Positions 1-6,605 of a DNA stretch of 41,696 nt are shown piece by piece. Positions within the stretch are counted from its first letter, which is position 1; every line of letters starts with the position of its first letter. The DNA comes from a virus. Under the pieces are notes generated by a model, which saw only the letters and a list, made by a program, of their open reading frames with translations, was not told where the DNA came from and made no database searches. A program made the translations under genes and the position numbers. The DNA lies in the IMG/VR virus record IMGVR_UViG_3300028394_000138, positions 1-41,696 of that record; one strand, given 5' to 3'.

Positions 1-558
1 AATCAATCGAAGCATTAGATCCCGAAGGCAAGAAGTATCTAGTTGAGACCGAGGTCGAATACAATGGAATGAAAGCCCATATAGATTTATTCATTCCTGA
101 AACTGGTGCAGTCGTTGACTGGAAGACAACTAAGATTAAGAACCTTAGTTACTTCCCATCGAAGAACCAGCGTTGGCAAGTTCATACATATGGCTACTTG
201 TTGGAGAAAAACGGTTACAAAGTTAAGACCGTTAACTTGTGTGCCATAGCCCGGGATGGTGATGAACGAGATGTAAAGGTTCACTCTGAAGACTATGATC
301 CAGCGATTGCTGAAGAAGCATTGGCTTGGCTCGAGAGTATTAAGAGTGCAGCCGATGCACCTGAACCTGAAAAGGATGCCAGCTACTGTCAGTTCTATTG
401 TAAGTTCTACGACTCTTCTGGGGAGTTGGGTTGTACTGGACTAAAAAAAGAACTGAACAAAACCTCGGAAGTCGAGATCGAAGATACTGAGGTGGACAAC
501 AATGCCTTGTTGTTCTTACAAATAGGAAACCAGATCGATGATCTGGAAGCGAAGCGTG
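1..558. repeat. Imperfect terminal repeat, left copy
   Basis: Bases 1-558 align without gaps to 41139-41696 (constant offset 41138), with about 18 substitutions counted by eye. The repeat lies inside the Cas4-like exonuclease gene. It shows that the window is one full turn of a circular or circularly permuted genome of about 41.1 kb. An exact repeat would be the usual assembly overlap. The divergence points to strain variation, or less likely to a true partial gene duplication. Most changes are silent, which is what coding sequence under selection would show. Confidence 0.85.
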
Positions 559-749
559 AGAGTCTTCGAGCTTCACTCGAAGGCATCTTCGGTAGGACAC
601 GAAGTGGGGTCGACATTAGTTGGACTACTGTCGCAGGTCGTGCATCTATCGATGAGAAGGAAGTAGAGAAACTCTTGGGCTTCGTACCTAAAAAACCAGT
701 CGGCAAAGAATCAGTCCGACTCAACATCAAACACATAAAGGAGAAATAA
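1..749 (+). CDS. Cas4/RecB-like PD-(D/E)XK exonuclease, C-terminal part
   Basis: This is the 5'-truncated continuation of the gene that starts at 40931. The frame is open from base 3, and the ATG at 69 is internal (residue 93 of the joined 318-residue protein). The nuclease core is visible: HIDLF supplies the first acid (D98), VVDWKT supplies D109-x-K111, and a Q-rich helix RWQVHTYGY follows. Near the C-terminus is a YCQFYCKFY...LGC cluster that, with an N-terminal Cys, resembles the [4Fe-4S] site of Cas4/AddB-type nucleases. The family processes DNA ends, typically 5'-3' on single strands, and phage copies serve replication and recombination. It is followed by AAGGAG and the next gene one base later. 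The family call is strong; the in vivo role is inference. Confidence 0.85.
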   Translation, partial: SIEALDPEGKKYLVETEVEYNGMKAHIDLFIPETGAVVDWKTTKIKNLSYFPSKNQRWQVHTYGYLLEKNGYKVKTVNLCAIARDGDERDVKVHSEDYDPAIAEEALAWLESIKSAADAPEPEKDASYCQFYCKFYDSSGELGCTGLKKELNKTSEVEIEDTEVDNNALLFLQIGNQIDDLEAKRESLRASLEGIFGRTRSGVDISWTTVAGRASIDEKEVEKLLGFVPKKPVGKESVRLNIKHIKEK

Positions 750-750
750 G

Positions 751-1158
751 ATGGCCGAACTAGGCTTTCAAGTATCAACAAAGACAAACGATGGAACAAT
801 CTTTGTCATTGCAGATGCAACATATCAAGGCTTCTCACAGAAATTAGCAGAAGCTTTAGATCCAAGTGGTGCCGAGTCACTACTACAAGCCATGGCTAAC
901 GCCTTTAGTGGCTCTCAACCAATGACCACACAAGCGATTGCACAGTCATTCAATGCAACCGTAATCACGCCACCACAAGATGCATGGGGTCAGCCAGCGA
1001 ATGCTGCCCCTACTAACGGCCCAGTATGTAAGCATGGAGAAGGAGCCAAGTTAGTTCCTGCTGGAACTGCCAAAGCTTCTGGAAAGCCTTATCGTGCTTT
1101 CTATGCTTGCTCACGACCACAGGGCCAGCAATGCGACTTCCGAGCAAACGCTTCTTAA
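751..1158 (+). CDS. Zn-ribbon protein, possible ssDNA-binding partner
   Basis: This 135-residue protein has the start ATG one base after the exonuclease stop and a good AAGGAG site. The N-terminal 80 residues are unrecognised and fairly rich in Ala and Gln. The C-terminus carries C93-x-H95 and C120-x7-C128 around a GKPYRAFYAC core, the look of a small zinc ribbon of the GRF/topoisomerase-tail type that binds nucleic acid. Tight coupling to a Cas4-like nuclease suggests that it works on the same DNA, perhaps as a single-strand binder, but I cannot name the family. The zinc site is visible; the function is inference. Confidence 0.6.
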   Translation: MAELGFQVSTKTNDGTIFVIADATYQGFSQKLAEALDPSGAESLLQAMANAFSGSQPMTTQAIAQSFNATVITPPQDAWGQPANAAPTNGPVCKHGEGAKLVPAGTAKASGKPYRAFYACSRPQGQQCDFRANAS

Positions 1159-1436
1159 TCTCGTTGGTGAGGCAGGGTAAACCAAAATACCCTGCCTTTA
1201 CCGGCACCGAAGCTTGTGCTTCTATCGGAAACGAACACTTCTGCACAGAGGAAAGAGACTTCACTCATTACGAAACACTTCGTAATGTATGTGCAAGTTG
1301 TCCACTATTAGAAGATTGTTTCAACTGGGCATTACATAATGAAGACTTCCATTTTTGGGGAGGAACTTCTGCAATAGAACGGAGAAGGATCCGTGAAGAA
1401 TTGAAACTAAAAAGATTGAGGAGTATTGCTGCATAA
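1107..1436 (+). CDS. whiB: WhiB-family Fe-S transcriptional regulator
   Basis: The WhiB hallmarks are present: a first Cys (C37), then C62-x2-C65-x5-C71, then the FWGG turn (83-86) followed by a basic ERRRIREELKLKR tail. These bind a [4Fe-4S] cluster, contact the primary sigma factor and bind DNA, and the family is specific to Actinobacteria and their phages. As drawn, the gene overlaps its upstream neighbour by 52 bases without a clear ribosome site. The TTG at 1164 or GTG at 1167 lie after that neighbour's stop and would give about 89-90 residues, so the true start is open. Position 46 has an additional Cys where Phe is common. Probable job: redirecting host transcription during infection. 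Confidence 0.9.
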   Translation: MLTTTGPAMRLPSKRFLISLVRQGKPKYPAFTGTEACASIGNEHFCTEERDFTHYETLRNVCASCPLLEDCFNWALHNEDFHFWGGTSAIERRRIREELKLKRLRSIAA

Positions 1437-2290
1437 TGTTGAACTTACTGCAAGCGGTTCACAGCACAAGCTCCTCTGCTAAACCCTTACCGGATGTATG
1501 GGCTGGACTTAGACAGCATGGTATGCGATTCCGTCAGTCACAGTTGTGTCTTATCGCAGGTCAACCAAACTCAGGTAAGAGTTTGATGGCGTTGGTATAC
1601 GCCTTGAAGACAGGAGTTCCGACTCTTTACTTCTCGGCGGATACCGACCCCATTACTCAGATGTTTAGAACAGTTGCAGGTTTGACTGGACTACCACAGC
1701 AACAAGTTGAAACATACTTGGATGCAGATTCACATTACTTCGATCCATTGTTGAATGAAAGAGGCTCACATATTAAGTGGGTCTTTGATCCATCACCAGA
1801 CATTGATGCAATCGAGCTAGAGATCCTCGCTTATGGCGAGGTCTATGGCATGGCACCTGCATTGATTGTCATTGATAACTTAATGAACTGTGTATCTGTT
1901 ACCGGTGAAGAGTGGTCAGGTATTCGTGCCATCATGTCAGAGCTGCACCATGTGGCTCGTAAGACTGGTGCTTGTGTCCTTGCACTAACTCACATGAGTG
2001 AGGCAGGAACTGGAGATCCAAAGATGCCAGCACCTCGCCGAGCAATACTCGGTAAGGCATCACAACTTCCATCGATGATCTTATCTATTGCAATGAACCC
2101 AGAGTTCCAAGAGTTCAGGGTTGCAGCAGTTAAGAATAGATTCGGTGAACACTCAGCAGATGCATCTAATTATGTAACACTAGGTATCGATGCATCACGA
2201 GTTCAGATAGTGGACAGAGATGTTCAGGGCATGGCCGATCTAAGACCGGGGGTGAACTTCGTTGGACTCCAAGCAATCTCGGGCCAATAA
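1436..2290 (+). CDS. DnaB-like / RecA-fold helicase ATPase
   Basis: This 284-residue protein is one RecA-fold domain: Walker A GQPNSGKS at residues 42-49, Walker B LIVIDN near residue 145, and a later LALTHMSE segment like the sensor strand of DnaB/RadA proteins. It lacks the N-terminal primase-interacting domain of bacterial DnaB, as many actinophage helicases do. The start overlaps the WhiB stop as TAATG, so translation is probably coupled. Given the primase close by, it is most likely the replicative helicase. A RadA-like recombination ATPase is the alternative. Confidence 0.8.
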   Translation: MLNLLQAVHSTSSSAKPLPDVWAGLRQHGMRFRQSQLCLIAGQPNSGKSLMALVYALKTGVPTLYFSADTDPITQMFRTVAGLTGLPQQQVETYLDADSHYFDPLLNERGSHIKWVFDPSPDIDAIELEILAYGEVYGMAPALIVIDNLMNCVSVTGEEWSGIRAIMSELHHVARKTGACVLALTHMSEAGTGDPKMPAPRRAILGKASQLPSMILSIAMNPEFQEFRVAAVKNRFGEHSADASNYVTLGIDASRVQIVDRDVQGMADLRPGVNFVGLQAISGQ

Positions 2291-2639
2291 AAGAAAGGGT
2301 GCAACATGGGAGACAGATCTTGTTGAGTATTTCAGGGAGAAGCAATTCAATCCTGTTGAAAGACTAAGACTCTCAGGCACTAGCGATGAAGGTGACCTAT
2401 GGTTATGGGCACCGGACATCCAAAGCTTTATCGTAGTCGAGGCAAAGAATGAGAAGTCATTCAAGCTTGGGCCATGGGTAGAGGAAGCAAGTATTGAAGT
2501 AAGGAACTGGATGAAGAAAAGAAAGTCTTCGCCAGCGATACCAATCGTTATCGCTAAGCGTAGGCAGCATGGCATAGGTAAGTCGTTTGTAATCATGGAG
2601 TTAGATACATTTACGGAGGTATTAAAATGGAAACAGTAG
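2262..2639 (+). CDS. Holliday-junction-resolvase-like PD-(D/E)XK endonuclease
   Basis: The PD-(D/E)XK layout is visible in 125 residues: E17 in KGATWETDL, D45 in EGDLWLW, and E60-A-K62 in VVEAKNE. This matches Hjc-like resolvases and related phage nucleases that cut branched DNA. The start is TTG at 2262, preceded by a G-rich stretch about 8 bases upstream and overlapping the helicase gene by 29 bases. No in-frame ATG occurs before the conserved core, which supports this start. Its role is probably resolving recombination or replication intermediates before packaging. The exact subfamily is uncertain. Confidence 0.7.
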   Translation: MDSKQSRANKRKGATWETDLVEYFREKQFNPVERLRLSGTSDEGDLWLWAPDIQSFIVVEAKNEKSFKLGPWVEEASIEVRNWMKKRKSSPAIPIVIAKRRQHGIGKSFVIMELDTFTEVLKWKQ

Positions 2640-2818
2640 TAGGGGTATTGATCGTAATTGCAGGTGTTGCTTTGTATCATTTCTTAGAACACTTGTATTA
2701 CACATTCGATGCAAGACTTGAACAGAAGAAAATGGAAAAGCGTATTGAAGAATACAACTCTTACCTTAAGCAGTTGGAACGAACTCAGAAGAAGAAGCCA
2801 GTAAGAAAGACTTACTAA
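2627..2818 (+). CDS. Small single-pass membrane protein
   Basis: These 63 residues consist of an N-terminal hydrophobic helix (about residues 4-20), then a charged, probably helical tail rich in Lys, Glu and Arg. The ribosome site GGAGG is clear, and the gene overlaps its upstream neighbour by 13 bases and touches the next as TAATG. The topology would leave the charged tail in the cytoplasm. No family is recognised. Its position among replication genes might suggest membrane tethering, but that is a guess. Confidence 0.65.
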   Translation: METVVGVLIVIAGVALYHFLEHLYYTFDARLEQKKMEKRIEEYNSYLKQLERTQKKKPVRKTY

Positions 2819-3198
2819 TGGCCGCCGACCCAGAGCTTCTCAAGGCTGTGGTCGAACACTATGGCGGTGAAGTAAGAGAAGGCTATTCAAAGCCGGTTAG
2901 ATGTTGTTTCCATAACGACACTCGAAGGTCTGCTGTTATGAGTACAGACGGAGAGAAAGCAGGACTCTACTTTTGCCACACCTGTGGCATAGGTGGAGAT
3001 GCATACTCATTACTAATGTGGAAAGAAGGGGTGGATTTTCGTGTTGCTTTCGATAGAGCGTCTGACATTGCTAAACGATTTGGCTACGACATATCACAAA
3101 AAGATAAACGAGGAGACGGTCTCTTACCTAAAAGGTCGGGGGTTCAGTCAGGAGCTGGCAAGCGAGCATCTTCTGGGAAGCGTACCAGTCGACTGTGA
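2818..3198 (+). CDS. DNA primase, zinc-binding (CHC2) part, upstream frame
   Basis: Residues 1 to about 95 form a DnaG-type zinc-binding domain: VRCCFHND gives C29 and H32, YFCHTCGIGG gives C53 and C56, followed by the usual DAYSLLM helix. From about residue 95 the reading frame turns into basic, unlike-protein sequence (KDKRGDGLLPKRSG and on), while the natural continuation lies in the +1 frame. The part after 3103 is therefore probably not used, or used only in a truncated product. See the frameshift-site entry. The zinc domain is certain; how the two parts are joined is not. Confidence 0.85.
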   Translation: MAADPELLKAVVEHYGGEVREGYSKPVRCCFHNDTRRSAVMSTDGEKAGLYFCHTCGIGGDAYSLLMWKEGVDFRVAFDRASDIAKRFGYDISQKDKRGDGLLPKRSGVQSGAGKRASSGKRTSRL

Positions 3199-3691
3199 CC
3201 CAAGCCATGTCCAATTTATTGGATGGTTATCCATCCCATATCGAGTCGTCAATGGCGTTGCAGGTTTCAAGTTCCGAAGGATCGATGAACTTCCGGGGCC
3301 TAGATACATGGCACCAATGCATCAACCAGCAAGATTGTTCAACGCAGTTGATCTACAAAAGCCTTCGGATACCATTGCAATTTGCGAGGGAGAGTTGGAT
3401 GCAGTCATTGCTAGTCAACTCTTGCCTTCAGTTGGAGTGCCGGGTGTTAAAGCTTGGCGACCACACTTCAATAGATTATTTGGTGGCTATCGAAGAGTCC
3501 TTGTCTTGGCAGACAATGATGATAAGAAAGATGGATCTAATCCGGGAATGGAGTTGGCCGAGAAAGTATTACAAGAGGTCGAACACGCAGAGTTAATACC
3601 TCTACCACTCGGAAGTGATGTAAACTCTATAGTATTAGATGAGGGTTTAGATGGGCTACGAAGGAGATTAGGAATAGATGAGCGTGTATGA
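3041..3691 (+). CDS. DNA primase, TOPRIM part, downstream frame
   Basis: From about base 3104 this frame reads INEETVSYLKGRGFS, the standard primase linker, followed by a TOPRIM domain: ICEGELDAVIA with the catalytic Glu and VLVLADNDD with the metal-binding Asp residues. TOPRIM supplies the polymerising site for RNA primers. The first 18 or so residues of the frame (from GTG 3041) are an off-frame reading of the upstream zinc-domain gene. GTG 3041 does have an AAGGGG about 8 bases upstream, so independent translation is possible. Joined to the upstream frame by a +1 shift, it gives a coherent primase of about 290 residues. Confidence 0.8.
   Translation: MLLSIERLTLLNDLATTYHKKINEETVSYLKGRGFSQELASEHLLGSVPVDCDPSHVQFIGWLSIPYRVVNGVAGFKFRRIDELPGPRYMAPMHQPARLFNAVDLQKPSDTIAICEGELDAVIASQLLPSVGVPGVKAWRPHFNRLFGGYRRVLVLADNDDKKDGSNPGMELAEKVLQEVEHAELIPLPLGSDVNSIVLDEGLDGLRRRLGIDERV
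3097..3106 (+). other. Probable +1 frameshift site in primase
   Basis: Bases 3098-3103 read AAAAAG. In the upstream frame the codons are CAA (3097) AAA (3100) GAT (3103). A lysyl-tRNA on AAA 3100-3102 can re-pair with AAG 3101-3103, moving translation to the downstream frame, whose next codon is ATA at 3104. The joined protein then runs ...GYDISQK-INEETVSYL... without a break in family similarity. Alternatives are a one-base insertion in the A5 run (mutation or assembly error), or two separately translated proteins. Confidence 0.5.
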
Positions 3692-4124
3692 GGATGGAAT
3701 CCGTAGATCCAATGACGATGCAGAGTTTGAAAGAATTGTTGGAGGGGCTAGGCCTAAAAGTCTTAAGCCTAAAGCCAAACCCAGACCCAAGTCAGCCTTT
3801 GGCCCTCGAGATAGTAGTTCAACTGCCGCAGACCCGGTGATGAATCAGTTCGTTGCTGACTCATGGGATGTTATCGATGAGCTTGGTAACTTGCTGATTA
3901 GTAAACAAAGAGACTACGGCCCGGGCAATATCAACAATGCATACGGTGGCCCTATCAATGGGTTGATGGTTCGTATGGGTGATAAGTTTGAAAGACTTAA
4001 GAACTTACTAGCATCTGGTCACACACCACAGCACGAATCCATTGAGGATTCATTCAAAGATCTAGCTAACTACTGCATCATTGCCATGATGGTTACTCGT
4101 GGGAAGTGGCCAGAGAACAAGTGA
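3678..4124 (+). CDS. DUF1599/Nmad1-like nucleotide-associated protein
   Basis: After a variable basic N-terminus (residues 1-60, many Lys, Pro, Ser), the conserved half shows the pattern ISKQRDYGPGNI, then VRMGDKFERLKNLL, then ESIEDSFKDLANYCI. This acid/basic layout is typical of the DUF1599 family (nucleotide modification associated domain 1), often called MazG-like in phage annotations. The family is linked to nucleotide pool or base modification, but the reaction is not settled. The gene overlaps the primase by 14 bases. The family call is fairly good; the function is inferred from association. Confidence 0.65.
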   Translation: MSVYEDGIRRSNDDAEFERIVGGARPKSLKPKAKPRPKSAFGPRDSSSTAADPVMNQFVADSWDVIDELGNLLISKQRDYGPGNINNAYGGPINGLMVRMGDKFERLKNLLASGHTPQHESIEDSFKDLANYCIIAMMVTRGKWPENK

Positions 4125-4222
4125 AGAAATTTTTTTTATTATTATTTGTTGTAATTACATTGATGGCATTAGCCGCCAAGTTTGTGATGGATGCAATCGT
4201 AGAACTTGAGGATGATGAGTGA
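4121..4222 (+). CDS. 34-codon membrane peptide
   Basis: This short frame starts with GTG overlapping the upstream TGA (GTGA) and ends at 4222, overlapping the next GTG start (GAGTGA). It encodes 33 residues: Lys-Lys, a hydrophobic stretch FFLLLFVVITLMALAA, then an acidic tail ending VELEDDE. The topology is a single helix with a positive inside-type N-terminus. The overlaps on both sides and the clean membrane profile favour a real gene. A T8 run covers codons 4-6. No family is recognised. Confidence 0.5.
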   Translation: MKKFFLLLFVVITLMALAAKFVMDAIVELEDDE

Positions 4223-4875
4223 GTTCTGCTGACTATGATCGCTTAGATAGATCCGCAGAACATCTTGAGGATCTACTGCATATATCTGCATCACACATCC
4301 ATCGCAGGTTTGCTGGGTATGTGGAAAGAGAAGATCTGATTCAAGAACTTCGAGTCTATGTTCTCAAGCGACCTCACTTGGCCAAAATGTTAGATGAAGC
4401 TTACGAGGTAAGCAAGGATGAGACTAAGTGGGTAGCAAGGCGGATCATGGCACGATTCCGCAGGACAGTTGAGAAGTATTCAAGGAAAGAGAAGGCTGCA
4501 AAGCTGGGCTATTCAACCGGCGATGAGTTCTTCTACGACACAATAACGATAGCCAAGATGTTGCCAGTTGCATTTGAGTTTGATTCATATGGTGCAGTAA
4601 TGGTTGACAAGGTAGACGATGGCACCCCACGCAAGCCATCAGTTCCAAGTGAGGGTGGCAATATCTTGGCTGTAGTAATTGATATTAGATCTGCAATAGA
4701 TCTGCTACAGGCAGATGAGCAGGTGATGTTACGCAATAGGTATTCCAATAACCCAATGACCCTGTCCGAGATAGCAGAAGAGATGGGCATAAGTGATTCA
4801 ACAGTAGATAGAAAGATTCAAGGCTCACTAAGAAAGATCATCGATCACTTAGGAGGGCCAACGCCTTGGGTCTAA
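4219..4875 (+). CDS. Sigma-factor-like protein (regions 2 and 4)
   Basis: In this 218-residue protein, residues 25-60 (FAGYVEREDLIQELRVYVL) resemble sigma region 2, where the ED-L-QE motif is typical. Residues about 160-215 (DEQVMLRNRY..MTLSEIAEEMGISDSTVDRKIQGSLRKI) form a clear sigma-70 region 4 helix-turn-helix for -35 recognition. The middle is lineage-specific. It probably guides host RNA polymerase to phage late promoters, or acts with WhiB. The GTG start at 4219 overlaps the upstream small frame. A plain HTH regulator is the alternative. Confidence 0.7.
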   Translation: MSSADYDRLDRSAEHLEDLLHISASHIHRRFAGYVEREDLIQELRVYVLKRPHLAKMLDEAYEVSKDETKWVARRIMARFRRTVEKYSRKEKAAKLGYSTGDEFFYDTITIAKMLPVAFEFDSYGAVMVDKVDDGTPRKPSVPSEGGNILAVVIDIRSAIDLLQADEQVMLRNRYSNNPMTLSEIAEEMGISDSTVDRKIQGSLRKIIDHLGGPTPWV

Positions 4876-5342
4876 AGATAGTTCTTGAGAGATACGAAGT
4901 TGTTCTCGCTGCTAACACAGCGATTGAACGCTATGTATCTACGATGAAGAACCAACAGATGCGTGGACTACAGGACATGGATGCATGGCAGAGAATCCTT
5001 CTCGATGTTGATGGTGCCGGTGCTGAGATTGCAGTAGCTAAGTATCTTGGTGTCTACTGGGGTGGTGCCTTCGGTCAAGGTGGTGTAGATATTGAACCCA
5101 ACATCGATGTTAAATACACAAAGCATGAGCAAGGTAGATTGCTTGTTAGACCTGATGCTAAAGATGATGTGAAGTTTGTATTGGTTAGAGGTGGTATGCC
5201 TAACTATGAGCTGATTGGTTGGATCATGGGTGCAGAAGCGAAGAACCCGGAGTGGTTGGACAAACCTGATTGGAAGAGACCAGAGATCTATTGTGTACCA
5301 GAAGAGAACCTAAGAAAATTCAGAGGGAGTTACAATAACTAA
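4866..5342 (+). CDS. Putative PD-(D/E)XK-fold phage protein
   Basis: This 158-residue protein uses a TTG start (GGAGGG 9-14 bases upstream). A nuclease-like pattern can be read: E54 in the helix GAGAEIAVAKYLG, D75 in GGVDI, and D81-V-K83 in NIDVKYTK, followed by a strand-rich VKFVLVRGG and GWIMGAEAK. That order (E, D, D-x-K) fits the restriction-endonuclease-like fold. It might cut DNA or be an inactive structural relative. I do not recognise a named family, so nuclease activity is inference from motif spacing alone. Confidence 0.5.
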   Translation: MGLKIVLERYEVVLAANTAIERYVSTMKNQQMRGLQDMDAWQRILLDVDGAGAEIAVAKYLGVYWGGAFGQGGVDIEPNIDVKYTKHEQGRLLVRPDAKDDVKFVLVRGGMPNYELIGWIMGAEAKNPEWLDKPDWKRPEIYCVPEENLRKFRGSYNN

Positions 5343-5524
5343 TGGCTACATACGAATACAGTTGCAGTAGTTGTGGTGTAAAGGTAGAGATCGAACGCAA
5401 GATGACAGAAGAAGAAGCACCACCTAAGTGTGACTGTGGCTTGATGATGTCTCGAGTGTGGACTCCAACACCTACGGTATTCAAAGCTACCGGTTTCTAT
5501 TCAGTAGAAAATCCAAGGGGATAA
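5342..5524 (+). CDS. FmdB-like zinc ribbon protein
   Basis: These 60 residues begin MATYEYSCSSCG with a second pair C-D-C-G, and end with the TPTVFKATGFYSVE signature seen at the end of FmdB-family proteins (PF09723-type). These are small zinc ribbons sometimes called regulatory; the biochemical function is unknown. It is the last gene of the rightward early operon, overlapping its neighbour as TAATG, and is followed by a terminator hairpin. Confidence 0.75.
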   Translation: MATYEYSCSSCGVKVEIERKMTEEEAPPKCDCGLMMSRVWTPTPTVFKATGFYSVENPRG

Positions 5525-5528
5525 AAAG

Positions 5529-5568
5529 ACTAAGCCCCTCACGGCCTACAGTCCGGAGGGGTCTTAGT
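5529..5568. terminator. Bidirectional terminator between convergent operons
   Basis: An ACTAAG-CCCCTC arm (5529-5540) pairs with GAGGGG-T-CTTAGT (5556-5568), leaving one bulged base. An A5 run lies just left of the hairpin, giving a U-tract for leftward transcripts. The right side ends TTGTATC, a weaker tail for rightward ones. It sits exactly where the rightward early operon and leftward module converge. Confidence 0.75.
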
Positions 5569-5579
5569 TGTATCAGTTT

Positions 5580-5597
5580 AATGCCGCTTACGGCATT
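5580..5597. other. Short perfect hairpin after leftward module
   Basis: AATGCCG (5580-5586), loop CTTA, CGGCATT (5591-5597). It lies 5 bases past the stop of the Rpf-like gene. No T-run follows, so it may help stop transcription or protect the mRNA end together with the neighbouring terminator. Confidence 0.45.
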
Positions 5598-5602
5598 GTC
5601 AA

Positions 5603-6007
5603 CTACTTGCCGTAGTCTTCTTTGAGAAACTTTCCACAGTAAGGCCAAGGCTTAGAGCCACGATCTACATATATGTGTAATGCCACATAGAACTGTTCAA
5701 GCAGGGTGGAATCCTTCGGTTGTTTGCCGCTGTTGCCACCATGAGCAATCCAAGTCCGGGGATACTCGATCTGGAATGCCCCCTGAAACTGTTTGCGTTT
5801 GCCGCTGACGGCGTTGAGCCGACCTGATGATTCACACATGGCTAATTTTTGCCACGATAAAGGTAATTGATCTAACTCTAAGTCTGGAATCTCCACCACT
5901 TTTGCACTTACTTGCTTGGACTTTATCTCGACATGGATAGGGGCGTTTGGGGTCAGCGAAATCGCCAACCCCAAAGCCACCAGTCCGATTATGAATCGGT
6001 GATGCAT
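5603..6007 (-). CDS. Secreted Rpf-like lytic transglycosylase
   Basis: The start at 6007 is chosen because AAGGAGAAG lies just upstream and the peptide then begins with a membrane/signal helix (residues 4-19). Residues 50-134 match the resuscitation-promoting-factor/transglycosylase domain: WQKLAMCESSGR with catalytic E59, a GAFQIEYPRTW strand, and C124 in WPYCGKF able to pair with C58 as in Rpf proteins. It should cleave the glycan strand of peptidoglycan outside the membrane. Rpf domains are typical of Actinobacteria. Being downstream of a two-helix membrane peptide, it may form a second lysis or entry unit away from the CHAP cassette. Confidence 0.8.
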   Translation of the reverse strand: MHHRFIIGLVALGLAISLTPNAPIHVEIKSKQVSAKVVEIPDLELDQLPLSWQKLAMCESSGRLNAVSGKRKQFQGAFQIEYPRTWIAHGGNSGKQPKDSTLLEQFYVALHIYVDRGSKPWPYCGKFLKEDYGK

Positions 6008-6135
6008 TACTTCTCCTTCCACAGTAGGGCTGTTACCAACCCCAGTATCGGTATCGCTATAAGTATCGGTTGTTTCTCTGCTATCCCAACAGGGAGAGTA
6101 AAGAATAAAAGTATTACTAGGAGAAGCCCAATCAT
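6007..6135 (-). CDS. 42-residue two-helix membrane peptide, holin-like
   Basis: ATG at 6135 overlaps the upstream stop (ATGA), and its own TAA overlaps the next ATG (TAATG at 6007). The peptide is MIGLLLVILLFFTLPVG, a short polar turn AEKQP, then ILIAIPILGLVTALL and a Lys-Glu-Lys tail. Two hydrophobic helices around a turn is the layout of small holins. Its place directly before the Rpf-like transglycosylase supports a lysis or wall-access role. The reading frame is convincing; the holin role is inference. Confidence 0.65.
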   Translation of the reverse strand: MIGLLLVILLFFTLPVGIAEKQPILIAIPILGLVTALLWKEK

Positions 6136-6605
6136 AGGCTAACCTCGTCACCAAAGTCCTCGATTGACCACCATTCTTCACCCGAGAATCCAGCTCGAGC
6201 CTCGGAATCTTGTAGCCAATAGAAGACTTTATCGTCATGCGGTAGGTCTGAAGTCTCACCCTCAAACCCATAAGGGATTACCCCAAGAGTGGCAGTTATC
6301 TCTCTCTTACTCTTGTCCTCTTGGTCAGTAATCTCCAGAGTTGCAGAGTAATAAAGCGGAGAGGCAAGAGCCTCGGCTATTACAGGGTTAGTTGTCTCAT
6401 GCTCATTCATAATCCTTAGCGAAGTGCCAAGTCTGGTAGCCATGATGTCTTCTAACTCCATAAGGACAGGGTTACACGATCCAATAGACTCAAAGTTGCC
6501 GTTGATTTCAACAGTTCCATCAAGCCGATTAGATTCTTGGTCTGTATCCCACTCCCAAGTCTTAGTCTCGGTGTCGTAAGTGATGATGAAAGAGTGGCGT
6601 GTCAT
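6132..6605 (-). CDS. Conserved-looking unknown, 157 residues
   Basis: This acidic protein is rich in beta-prone segments (HSFIITYDTETKTWEWD; YYSATLEITD; REITATLGVI) and ends in an acidic tail with a WWSIEDFGDE stretch. The ribosome site AGAGGTG lies 7 bases before ATG 6605. No motif is recognised. It overlaps the 53-residue gene upstream (ATGA) and the membrane peptide downstream (ATGA), so it belongs to the same coupled operon. Confidence 0.65.
   Translation of the reverse strand: MTRHSFIITYDTETKTWEWDTDQESNRLDGTVEINGNFESIGSCNPVLMELEDIMATRLGTSLRIMNEHETTNPVIAEALASPLYYSATLEITDQEDKSKREITATLGVIPYGFEGETSDLPHDDKVFYWLQDSEARAGFSGEEWWSIEDFGDEVSL

Noticed and set aside
3195-3596. Long open frame inside the primase TOPRIM gene
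   Set aside because: It lies in another frame over a clear TOPRIM domain; its translation has no family-like pattern.
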